Shown one piece after another: positions 28,595 through 36,311 of a stretch of DNA of 64,000 bases. This stretch comes from Salegentibacter sp. (GTDB lineage: Bacteria; Bacteroidota; Bacteroidia; Flavobacteriales; Flavobacteriaceae). Under the pieces are notes generated by a model. It was not told the DNA's origin. It worked only from the letters and a program-made list of their open reading frames with translations, and did no database searches. The position numbers and the translations under genes were made by a program. Each line of letters begins with the position of its first letter. Position 1 is the stretch's first letter. The stretch spans positions 62,001 through 126,000 of the forward strand of contig JAGXIH010000020.1 in assembly GCA_024635795.1 (NCBI GenBank). The letters run 5' to 3'.

Positions 28595-28628
28595 AGTCCT
28601 TTTTGCCACTTAGAGCTTATTGGAAAAC

Positions 28629-29603
28629 TCAGATATTTTTCCCTAACTCGGTTTCTTTTACTTTTTCCTTCAGGATCCTTTTTAAAACCGCCTGGGCAGC
28701 AAAAGTTCGATTTCCTGCCTGCTGGATCACGACCGAGTTTTCTGAATCCAAAACCTCATCAGCAATTACCATATTTCGTCTTACCGGCAAACAATGCATC
28801 ACTTTTGCATTATTGGTTTGCTTTAATTTTTCTTCGGAAAAAGTCCAGGTTTTGTCCTCGCTCAGTTTTTGCCCGTAATTTTCATAGCTACTCCAGTTCT
28901 TTACATAAACAAAATCGGCATCTTTTAAAGCTTCGTCCTGGTTATGGATTACAGGAACATTTTTAGTGATTTCCGGATTTAGGTCGTAACCTTCAGGATT
29001 GGTGATCACAAAATCAACATCCAGCTTTTGCATAATTTCAGTAAAAGAATTGGGCACGCTTTGGGGTAATGCTTTTGGGTGCGGTGCCCAGCTAAGCACA
29101 ACTTTTGGCCTGTCTTTTTTCCTTAATTCTGAAATTGTAATCGCATCGGTAAGAGCCTGCAGTGGATGTCCGGTGGCGCTCTCAAGGTTCACAACGGGCA
29201 CTGAAGCATATTTTTTAAAACTATTCAACACTATTTCGGCTTCATCTTTTTCTTTGTCCTGTAATTCCGGGAACGCCCTCACGGCGATAATATCACAATA
29301 CTGCGATAATACAGCCGCTGCTTCTTTGATGTGTTCGGCTTTATCGGAATCCATTACGGCTCCTTCTTCAAACTCCAGTTTCCAGCTATCACTCCCGGCA
29401 TTCATCACCATCACGTTCATCCCCAGTAATTTCCCCGCTTTTTCGGTGCTTAAGCGTGTTCTCAAACTAGGATTAAAAAACAGCATTCCCAGGGTTTTTC
29501 CTTTGCCAATTTCCAAAGTAGAAGCAGCCTTCTTTAATTCCAGCGCTTCGGTGATTAATTGCTGTAAATCTTCTATATCTGATAAATTTGTGTAATTTTT
29601 CAT
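28629..29603 (-). CDS. argF': N-acyl (succinyl/acetyl) ornithine carbamoyltransferase
   Basis: This 324-residue enzyme carbamoylates an N-acylated ornithine and is of the Bacteroides SOTCase/Xanthomonas AOTCase type, not ordinary ArgF. The carbamoyl-phosphate site is FFNPSLRTRLST (42-53). The proline-rich loop SWAPHPKALPQSVPNSF and MHCLPVRRN are typical of the N-acyl group. The position that separates acetyl (Glu) from succinyl (Pro) enzymes is Ala89 in MDSDKAEH. This suggests an open pocket that could take a succinyl group. It sits between argD and argB. Confidence 0.92.
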   Translation of the reverse strand: MKNYTNLSDIEDLQQLITEALELKKAASTLEIGKGKTLGMLFFNPSLRTRLSTEKAGKLLGMNVMVMNAGSDSWKLEFEEGAVMDSDKAEHIKEAAAVLSQYCDIIAVRAFPELQDKEKDEAEIVLNSFKKYASVPVVNLESATGHPLQALTDAITISELRKKDRPKVVLSWAPHPKALPQSVPNSFTEIMQKLDVDFVITNPEGYDLNPEITKNVPVIHNQDEALKDADFVYVKNWSSYENYGQKLSEDKTWTFSEEKLKQTNNAKVMHCLPVRRNMVIADEVLDSENSVVIQQAGNRTFAAQAVLKRILKEKVKETELGKNI

Positions 29604-29635
29604 AAAATGCTTTTATTAGACTTTTGCGATTTACT

Positions 29636-30763
29636 CTATTTTAAAACAATTTTCAAGGCTTTAAATAGCTCATCGAAATGCTCTTTTTTAATGTTCAGTG
29701 ACGGTAAAATTCGCAGCAGTTTCTTGTTGGCGGCAGCTCCGGTAAAGATTTGATGTTTATATAAAAGTTCTTTTCTTAACTGGGCGATCTCAAAATCGAA
29801 TTCCAGGCCAATCATCAATCCACGACCTTTTATTTTTTTGATCTGCGGAATTTCCGCTGCCTGCTCCTTTACATATTCGAAAAGGTCACTGGCATTTATC
29901 AGAAGATTTTCCTTTTCAATTACTTTTAAAACCGAAATCCCTGCCACGCAGGCCAGGTGATTTCCACCAAATGTAGTTCCCAGCATTCCAGACTTTGCTT
30001 GAATGGCTTTATCGATTAAAACCCCGCCAATCGGAAAACCATTGCCCATTCCTTTCGCGATAGAAATAATATCAGGACGAATATTGTGTTTCTGAAAAGC
30101 GAAAAAATCGCCGGTTCTGCCGTAACCCGACTGTACTTCATCGGCAATCAAAACCGATCTATATTTTTTACACAATTCAGAGGTTTTTTGATGAAATTCA
30201 GTAGAAGCTTCATCCAGGCCGCCAACTCCCTGGATCACTTCCAAAATAACCGCCGCCACATCACCTTTTTCCAATTCCTTTTCAAGAGCTTCAGCATCTT
30301 CGAATTTAAGTTTTGTCGCGTTATGATTCTGGTTAAACGGAGCCTGGATGTTTTCGTTATCGGTAACAGCAACTACTCCGGAAGTCCTTCCGTGAAAAGC
30401 CTTTTCGAAATAAACAACCCGGTCTTTTCCGGTATGAAAAGAGGCTACTTTCAAGGCATTTTCATTCGCTTCAGCCCCCGAATTACATAAAAACAGGCTG
30501 TAATTTTTTACCCCGGAAAGTTTCTCCAGTTTATCGGCGAGTTCCTGTTGCAAAGGATTTTTAACCGAATTGGAATAAAAACCAAGCTCGCCCACTTGTT
30601 TGGAAATCGCATTCACATAGGCCGGATGGGAATGCCCTATGGAGATCACCGCGTGCCCGCCGTACAGGTCTAAATATTTTCTACCCTCTTTATCAAAAAC
30701 ATAAGCGCCCTTGCCCTTTACCGGAGTGATATCGTATAACGGATAAACATCAAATAATTCCAT
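29636..30763 (-). CDS. argD: N-acylornithine aminotransferase (ArgD)
   Basis: ArgD is a PLP-dependent class-III aminotransferase that makes N-acylornithine from the semialdehyde. Its 375 residues are the usual length. LFLCNSGAEANENALKVA binds the cofactor phosphate. VLIADEVQSGYGRTGDFFA holds the PLP-stacking Asp, and the Schiff-base Lys is in SIAKGMGNGFPIGGVL. It starts 2 bases after the proC stop, so the two are co-translated. Confidence 0.95.
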   Translation of the reverse strand: MELFDVYPLYDITPVKGKGAYVFDKEGRKYLDLYGGHAVISIGHSHPAYVNAISKQVGELGFYSNSVKNPLQQELADKLEKLSGVKNYSLFLCNSGAEANENALKVASFHTGKDRVVYFEKAFHGRTSGVVAVTDNENIQAPFNQNHNATKLKFEDAEALEKELEKGDVAAVILEVIQGVGGLDEASTEFHQKTSELCKKYRSVLIADEVQSGYGRTGDFFAFQKHNIRPDIISIAKGMGNGFPIGGVLIDKAIQAKSGMLGTTFGGNHLACVAGISVLKVIEKENLLINASDLFEYVKEQAAEIPQIKKIKGRGLMIGLEFDFEIAQLRKELLYKHQIFTGAAANKKLLRILPSLNIKKEHFDELFKALKIVLK

Positions 30764-30765
30764 AG

Positions 30766-31560
30766 TTAGTCGGTTGTAATGGTGTTTATTTTTTTGAAGG
30801 AAGCCTGAATGCCTTTTATTAAAGAAGAACTCAGTCCGTTGTGTTCCATTTCGTTCAGGCCCTCAATAGTGCAACCACGGGGCGTGGTTACCTTATCGAT
30901 TTCTTCCTCCGGGTGTTTTCCTGATTCTATGAGCAGGCTCGCCGCCCCCAGACAGGTTTGCATAGAAAGCTCGTGCGCGTCTTTAGCATCAAAACCAAGT
31001 TGTACTGCACCCTGAGTGGTAGCGCGGATAAGGCGCATCCAGAAAGCAATCCCGCTGGCACAAATTACAGTGGCGGCCTGCATTTTATTTTCAGGAATAA
31101 TAATACTCGTTCCCAAACGATTAAAAATAGCTTCAGCAATGGCGATTCGTTTTTTACCTTTTTCGTTGCTACAAAGGCAGGTCATCGATTTGCCCACGGC
31201 AATAGCGGTATTCGGCATGGAACGAACAATAAACTGCTCTTCTCCAACAATTGCCTCAATAGCAGGGGTTTTAAATCCCGTGACAGTAGAAATGAGTACG
31301 TGGTTTTCGTGAAGATCATCTTTTATTTCTTCAAGAATACGCTCCATTTGTGTGGGCTGTACCGCAAAGATCAGTATATCTGAATTTTGCACGGCTTCCC
31401 TGTTATCGCTCGTGATCTTCACCTTGGCATAATCTTCATATTTCTGAATTTCTTCGGTCTTTCTTTTCGTAAGATACAAGGTGGTAAACGCATTGTTTAC
31501 AATAAGGCCTTTGGCGATGGAAAGCCCAAGATTTCCGGTTCCGATAATGGCTATTTTCAT
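30766..31560 (-). CDS. proC: Pyrroline-5-carboxylate reductase (ProC)
   Basis: ProC reduces pyrroline-5-carboxylate to proline with NAD(P)H. The 264-residue protein begins with the Rossmann motif IAIIGTGNLGLSIAKGL. It contains IVRSMPNTAIAVGKSMT and ends with the dimerisation helices and KVTTPRGCTIEGLNEMEHNGL, the substrate-binding signature. It is embedded between argC and argD, 2 bases from the latter. This links proline synthesis to the arginine operon; N-acylglutamate semialdehyde itself is not its substrate. Confidence 0.94.
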   Translation of the reverse strand: MKIAIIGTGNLGLSIAKGLIVNNAFTTLYLTKRKTEEIQKYEDYAKVKITSDNREAVQNSDILIFAVQPTQMERILEEIKDDLHENHVLISTVTGFKTPAIEAIVGEEQFIVRSMPNTAIAVGKSMTCLCSNEKGKKRIAIAEAIFNRLGTSIIIPENKMQAATVICASGIAFWMRLIRATTQGAVQLGFDAKDAHELSMQTCLGAASLLIESGKHPEEEIDKVTTPRGCTIEGLNEMEHNGLSSSLIKGIQASFKKINTITTD

Positions 31561-31633
31561 TGGTTTGGTTTTAGTTGGTTGCTTGCCACGAATTCACTAA
31601 TATTCTTTCTTAATGATTTTAATAAATTATTTT

Positions 31634-31709
31634 CGTCATTGCGATCCCGATTTTATCGGGAGAAGCAATCTGCTAATTAAAAGATTACTTCACTTCGTTC
31701 GTAATGACG
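31634..31709. repeat. CGTCATTGCGA-type dispersed repeat
   Basis: The terminal arms CGTCATTGC and GTAATGACG enclose TCCCGAT/ATCGGGA and the motif AGAAGCAATCTG. Related copies lie at 42103-42160 and 42477-42610. It fills the argC-proC spacer of the arginine operon. Confidence 0.7.
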
Positions 31710-31733
31710 TTTATATTATAATTTTTTTTAATT

Positions 31734-32696
31734 CTAAAAATAACTCGCTTTTAATTTTAATCCTGATGTCTCTTCAAAACCAAACATCAAATTCATATTC
31801 TGAACTGCCTGCCCCGAAGCACCTTTCAATAAGTTATCAATAATACTGGTAATTAATAGTTTATCTCCAAATTTCTGCAATTTCAACAGGCATTTATTGG
31901 TATTCACTACTTGCTTTAAATGTAAATCTTCTTCAACCACAAAAGTGAAGACCGAATCATGGTAAGCTTCAGAATAGATCGCTTTGGCTTCCTCTATACT
32001 TCCTTCAAATTTCGTGTAAGCCGTAGCATGGATTCCCCTGGAGAAATTTCCCCGGTTCGGAATAAAATTTATTTCCGGCAGCTGAACATTCTGAAGTAGC
32101 TTCAAACTCTGGCCAATTTCATTTAAATGCTGATGTTCAAAAGCTTTATAACTGGAGAAATTATTATCCCTCCAGGTAAAATGTGTTGTGGCCGAAAGTG
32201 AAGTTCCCGCACCGGTTGCGCCTGTTACCGCATTTACATGGACGTCATCCTGCAACAATCCGGCTTTGGCAAGTGGCAAAATAGCAAGACTAATAGCTGT
32301 AGCAAAACAACCGGGGTTCGCGATAAAACCGGCTTCTTTGATCTTTTCTTTATTAAATTCAGGAAGGCCGTAAACAAAAGAGTGCTCACCCTGCATTCTA
32401 AAATCTGTGCTTAGATCTACGATTTTGGTATTTCCTGAAAACTGATTATCATTAAGGAATTTCACCGAATTTCCATGTCCTAAACAAAGAAAAACGACGT
32501 CTACATTTTTATTGATTTCTCCGTTAAATTTTAAATCGGTTTCACCCAGCAAATCCTGATGCACCCCTGCCACCGATTTTCCGGGTTGGGAGGTGCTATA
32601 AACAAAATCCAGTTTTACTTCAGGATGATTTATTAATATCCTGATGAGTTCCCCGGCCGTGTAGCCGGCCCCGCCAATTATTCCTGCTGTTATCAT
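31734..32696 (-). CDS. argC: N-acyl-gamma-glutamyl-phosphate reductase (ArgC)
   Basis: ArgC reduces the acylglutamyl phosphate to the semialdehyde with NADPH. The 320-residue chain starts with IIGGAGYTAGELIRILINHP. The catalytic Cys is in IANPGCFATAISLAILPL, and the substrate loop INFIPNRGNFSRGIHATAY includes the conserved Gly-His segment. It follows argG after an 87-base spacer that contains a dispersed repeat. Confidence 0.95.
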   Translation of the reverse strand: MITAGIIGGAGYTAGELIRILINHPEVKLDFVYSTSQPGKSVAGVHQDLLGETDLKFNGEINKNVDVVFLCLGHGNSVKFLNDNQFSGNTKIVDLSTDFRMQGEHSFVYGLPEFNKEKIKEAGFIANPGCFATAISLAILPLAKAGLLQDDVHVNAVTGATGAGTSLSATTHFTWRDNNFSSYKAFEHQHLNEIGQSLKLLQNVQLPEINFIPNRGNFSRGIHATAYTKFEGSIEEAKAIYSEAYHDSVFTFVVEEDLHLKQVVNTNKCLLKLQKFGDKLLITSIIDNLLKGASGQAVQNMNLMFGFEETSGLKLKASYF

Positions 32697-32709
32697 TTTC
32701 CTTCTTTTA

Positions 32710-32785
32710 CTCGATAATCGAGAATTAAATACTCCGAGGCTTGCCCCGAAATTAAATGTTTGTTTTTTAAATGCTTCGTGGGCTT
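32710..32785. repeat. Dispersed repeat, second CTCGATnATCGAG copy
   Basis: CTCGATAATCGAG (32710-32722) is followed by a CGAGGCTTGCCCCGA block and ATGCTTCGTGGGCTT. These are the same blocks as at 6368-6473 in inverted orientation. The right end meets the argG stop codon (32784-32786), in the argG-argC spacer. Confidence 0.65.
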
Positions 32786-33974
32786 AGCTGCTGGGCTTGT
32801 TGACATGTTGGTAAATCTTCCCGGCATTCGATAAAATTTTGATGAATCCTTTGGCATCATCGCCGGTCCAGGCTTTATTTTCTTCGCCGTAATTTCCGAA
32901 GTTGGAATTCATCAAATCGTTCTTAGATTTAATTCCATCAAGCGTGAATCGGTAAGGATAAAGCCTTACAAAAACCTCCCCGCTTACCTGCTTTTGTGAA
33001 CTTTCTAAAAAAGCTTCTAAATCCCGCATTACGGGTTCTAAGTACTGACCTTCGTGGAGATGCGTGCCATACCAATTCGCCAGGTAATCTTTATGCTGCA
33101 ACTGCCATTTGCTTAGCGTATGTTTTTCCAGTAAATGGTGAGCTTTAATAGTGATTAGTGCTGCTGCGGCTTCGAATCCAACCCTTCCTTTAATCCCTAT
33201 AATCGTATCTCCAACATGAATATCCCGGCCAATGGCATATCTGGAAGCGATCTTTTCAAGAATTTCAATATTCTTTTCCGGGGAATTTTCTTTTCCATTT
33301 ACGGCTGAAAGTTCTCCTTTGATAAATGTCAAACTGATTTGTTTTGGTTCTTTCTCCTGAAGTTGGGAAGGATAAGCACTTTCAGGTAAGGGTTTTTCTG
33401 AGGTCAGCGTTTCCGCTCCCCCCACACTGGTTCCCCAAAGACCTTTGTTCACCGAATATTTAGATTTTTCCCAATTCATCTCCACCCCATTTTGTTTCAA
33501 ATATTCAATCTCTTCCTGGCGGCTGAGTTGCTTATCCCTGATTGGCGTGATAATTTCAATTTCGGGAGCTATTATTTGAAAGATCATATCGAAACGTACC
33601 TGGTCGTTTCCTGCACCGGTACTGCCGTGGGCAATATATTTCGCATCGATCTTTTTAGCATAATTAACGATCTCTATGGCCTGAACGATCCTTTCAGCGC
33701 TTACAGATAGCGGATAGGTATTATTCTTCAAGACATTTCCGAAGATTAAATATTTTACCACTTTCTGGTAAAATGAAGAAACCGCATCAATATTCTTATA
33801 GGTCTTTGCCCCTATTTTTTGAGCGTTTTCTCCAATTTTCTTTACTTCTTCTTCTGAAAATCCACCGGTGTTAACACTCACCGCATGGACCTCAAAATTC
33901 TCTTCTTTAGATAAATATTTTGCGCAGTAAGAAGTATCCAAACCTCCACTGTATGCTATGACTACTTTTTTCAT
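32784..33974 (-). CDS. argG: Argininosuccinate synthase (ArgG)
   Basis: ArgG joins citrulline and aspartate using ATP. The 396-residue chain has the PP-loop VIAYSGGLDTSYCAKYL near the start and IAHGSTGAGNDQVRFD. IITPIRDKQLSRQEEIEYL and the C-terminal dimer segment also fit. It is the second gene of the operon after the GNAT gene. Its 3' end touches a dispersed repeat. Confidence 0.96.
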   Translation of the reverse strand: MKKVVIAYSGGLDTSYCAKYLSKEENFEVHAVSVNTGGFSEEEVKKIGENAQKIGAKTYKNIDAVSSFYQKVVKYLIFGNVLKNNTYPLSVSAERIVQAIEIVNYAKKIDAKYIAHGSTGAGNDQVRFDMIFQIIAPEIEIITPIRDKQLSRQEEIEYLKQNGVEMNWEKSKYSVNKGLWGTSVGGAETLTSEKPLPESAYPSQLQEKEPKQISLTFIKGELSAVNGKENSPEKNIEILEKIASRYAIGRDIHVGDTIIGIKGRVGFEAAAALITIKAHHLLEKHTLSKWQLQHKDYLANWYGTHLHEGQYLEPVMRDLEAFLESSQKQVSGEVFVRLYPYRFTLDGIKSKNDLMNSNFGNYGEENKAWTGDDAKGFIKILSNAGKIYQHVNKPSS

Positions 33975-34048
33975 TTCTTTAATTTAACACGTGCTTTTTG
34001 CCACGAATTCACTAATATTTTTATTATTCCGTCAAGGGTGAAGTTTTA

Positions 34049-34684
34049 TTAATTCCCGTTTTTTTCTTTTTTATAAAATAAAGTCTGCTTAATACTCTTC
34101 AATCGCTTAAAAGCTTTATCATTTAAGCTTTCTTTCTTCTCAGCCTTCTTCAAATCTTTTTTCCTTTCAGGATCATACATCATTCCTGTGCACAAGCACA
34201 TTTTTCGATCGGTCCTGGTGAGGATATCGTAATTCTTACAGGTTTGGCAGCCTTTCCAGAAAGCATCATCATCGGTGAGTTCAGAAAAGGGTACGGGTTG
34301 ATACCCCAGCTCATAATTGATTTTCATCACGGCCAGCCCGGTAGTGATTCCGAAGATCTTTGCCTGAGGATATTTCTTCCTGGAATGCTCAAAAATCACC
34401 TCCTTGATCTTCTTGGCCAGTCCCTGATTCCTGTAATCCGGATGCACAATTAAGCCTGAATTTGCCACATACCTGTCGTGACTCCAAGTCTCGATATAGC
34501 AGAAACCGGCAAATTTATCTCCATCAAGAGCGATTACGGCGTTAGCTTTTTCCATCTTGTTAATGATGTAATCAGGTGTTCTTCGGGCTATACCCGTACC
34601 ACGCACTTTCGCCGACTCTTCGATGGTATCACAAATGATCCCGGCATACCGGGAATGAGAAGTATTAGCAATGAGTATTTTCAC
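34049..34684 (-). CDS. GNAT acyltransferase leading the arginine operon
   Basis: This 211-residue protein has an N-terminal GNAT fold (about residues 1-135). VIALDGDKFAGFCYIETW forms the central strands, and SGLIVHPDYRNQGLAKKIKEVI carries the acetyl-CoA-binding R-x-x-G-x-A segment. A Cys-rich patch (FWKGCQTCKNYDILTRTDRK and MCLCTG) follows and could bind a metal. The tail is Lys-rich. The start is GTG at 34684. It is the only acyltransferase in an operon that lacks argA and argJ, so it is the natural candidate for N-acylglutamate synthase. This is inference, not homology. Confidence 0.82.
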   Translation of the reverse strand: MKILIANTSHSRYAGIICDTIEESAKVRGTGIARRTPDYIINKMEKANAVIALDGDKFAGFCYIETWSHDRYVANSGLIVHPDYRNQGLAKKIKEVIFEHSRKKYPQAKIFGITTGLAVMKINYELGYQPVPFSELTDDDAFWKGCQTCKNYDILTRTDRKMCLCTGMMYDPERKKDLKKAEKKESLNDKAFKRLKSIKQTLFYKKEKNGN

Positions 34685-34734
34685 TGACTGGGAATTTTAA
34701 GGATAAATTGAATTTTTATTTTTTCGCTGAAGGG

Positions 34735-34815
34735 GGAACCGGACTCACCTAAGTTCCAATAATTTACATACGCCCGGGGCGGGGGCGTATAAAGCGGGGG
34801 TTCCTGGCTGGAACT
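34735..34815 (-). ncRNA. Candidate structured leader RNA of the arg operon
   Basis: Five paired elements lie in 81 bases: GGAACC (34735-34740), AGTTCC (34752-34757), the perfect hairpin ATACGCCC/GGGCGTAT (34768-34790), GGTTCC (34799-34804) and GGAACT (34810-34815). GGAACC can pair with GGTTCC while AGTTCC pairs with GGAACT, which is an interleaved (pseudoknot) topology. Alternatively, adjacent arms can form two flanking hairpins. Mutually exclusive folds near the start of a biosynthetic operon suggest a regulatory RNA, but it matches no riboswitch class I know. Confidence 0.4.
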
Positions 34816-34829
34816 AAAATATAAGCGAG

Positions 34830-34853
34830 CTTTTCAGAAAAATTTCTGAAAAG
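34830..34853. promoter_or_regulatory. 11-base palindrome, possible operator or hairpin
   Basis: CTTTTCAGAAA and TTTCTGAAAAG flank two bases. It lies just upstream (in the minus sense) of the GC-rich leader structure. It could be an operator or an RNA hairpin; no strong T-run follows on the minus strand. Confidence 0.45.
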
Positions 34854-35035
34854 AACTGAAGTAAATATGTAAAAAAGTTTTTTCAAAATGTGATAATCAA
34901 ATAATATTAAAAAAGGACAGAACAGATTAATCGCTTAGCAACGGCGAAGGCGGCGCAAGCGAGAAACGGGGAATATTATTTGTGTCGTATTTATCACGTT
35001 GTAAATGTAATGCAATTTTCTAACCAACAAAAGAA

Positions 35036-36310
35036 TCACACCAAAAATTGAAATAAATTTGGTTTATCATTCAAATATTCCCCATAAAAATTCTTCGCTT
35101 TCATCCTGGCTACCAATGGTTCAAAATCGGCCGGATCGTTTAGTTCTATCCCTACCACCGCAGGACCATTTTCCCTGTGATGCTTTTTTGAATATTCAAA
35201 ATGGGTAATGTCATCATTAGGCCCCAGCACTTTGGCAACAAATTCCTTTAAAGCACCCGCACGCTGCGGAAAGCTTATCACGAAATAATGCTTTAATCCG
35301 GCATATAATAAAGCCCTTTCCTTGATCTCGGCAGTTCTGGTGATATCATTATTGCTGCCGCTTACGATACACACCACGTTTTTACCCTTAATCTCTTCAG
35401 CAAAATGATCCAAAGCTGATATTGCCATAGCACCCGCAGGCTCCACCACAATAGCATCCTGATTATAAAGGTCCAGAATGGTTTGACAAATTTTCCCTTC
35501 CGGGATGGTAATCATCTCATCAAGATTCTCCTTGCAAATAGCAAAATTTCTGCTACCAACCTTCTGCACTGCTGCTCCGTCTACAAAACGTTCAATATCG
35601 CCCAGTTCAACCACTTTTCCCTGTTGGAGAGAGGAAGTCATAGAAGGAGCACCTTCGGGTTCTACTCCTATAATTTTTGTATTGGGTGAAAGTTCCTTGA
35701 ATATGGAGGAGAGCCCGGCTAAAAGTCCTCCACCTCCAAGGGGTGCAAAAACGTAATCTATTGGTTCGCTGGCTTGCTCCAGGATCTCCAGGCCAATAGT
35801 AGCCTGGCCTTCAATAACTTTCTCATCGTCAAAAGGATGAATGAAAACCAGATCATATTTCTCACGGTGCTTAATCGCATTTTTAAAGGCATCATCAAAG
35901 GTATCGCCCTTCAAAACAACCTCAACCCACTCCCCGCCGAACATTCTGGTTTGTTCCACCTTTTGGCGTGGGGTCGTTCCCGGCATATAAATCACTCCCT
36001 TTGCCTGCAGTTTATTACAGGCAAAGGCAACACCTTGTGCGTGATTTCCGGCGCTGGCACAAATTACACCCCTGTCCAATTGATCTTGCGGAAGGCTGGC
36101 AATTTTGTTATAAGCCCCCCTAATCTTATAGGATCGCACTTGTTGCAGATCTTCCCTTTTCAGAAAAATATTTGCCGAATAGCGATTACTATAGGTAAAG
36201 GAAGGTGCAAGTGGGGTTTTCACCACCACCTTTTTAATCCTCTCTGCAGCTTCTTTTACAGCTTCAAGACTTGGTTTGTATATTTTGGTTTCTGCCAGCA
36301 ATGTGCTCAT
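35036..36310 (-). CDS. ilvA: Threonine deaminase (IlvA)
   Basis: IlvA is a PLP enzyme that makes 2-oxobutyrate from threonine for isoleucine. Its 424 residues comprise the catalytic domain plus one C-terminal regulatory ACT-like domain (about 330-424, including LKHYFVISFPQRAGALKEF). The Schiff-base Lys lies in LKREDLQQVRSYKIRGA, and the PLP phosphate loop is in APLGGGGLLAGLS. It is the last gene of the ilv unit; only one base separates it from ilvC. Confidence 0.94.
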   Translation of the reverse strand: MSTLLAETKIYKPSLEAVKEAAERIKKVVVKTPLAPSFTYSNRYSANIFLKREDLQQVRSYKIRGAYNKIASLPQDQLDRGVICASAGNHAQGVAFACNKLQAKGVIYMPGTTPRQKVEQTRMFGGEWVEVVLKGDTFDDAFKNAIKHREKYDLVFIHPFDDEKVIEGQATIGLEILEQASEPIDYVFAPLGGGGLLAGLSSIFKELSPNTKIIGVEPEGAPSMTSSLQQGKVVELGDIERFVDGAAVQKVGSRNFAICKENLDEMITIPEGKICQTILDLYNQDAIVVEPAGAMAISALDHFAEEIKGKNVVCIVSGSNNDITRTAEIKERALLYAGLKHYFVISFPQRAGALKEFVAKVLGPNDDITHFEYSKKHHRENGPAVVGIELNDPADFEPLVARMKAKNFYGEYLNDKPNLFQFLV

Positions 36311-36311
36311 C

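Larger units (their letters stand above)
34685..35035. other. 351-base spacer upstream of arginine operon
   Basis: There is no gene here. The spacer is AT-rich but holds two GC-rich islands, one at 34735-34815 (see the structured-leader entry) and one at about 34930-34965 with CGCTT/AAGCG arms. It also holds an 11-base palindrome at 34830-34853. It must contain the promoter of the arginine operon (minus strand). I found only imperfect -7 elements, so the start of transcription is not placed. Confidence 0.6.

Noticed and set aside
34685-35035. Known riboswitch (cobalamin, TPP, SAM, fluoride) in the arg leader
   Set aside because: None of the class-defining conserved boxes I know is present; the element is kept only as an unclassified candidate.
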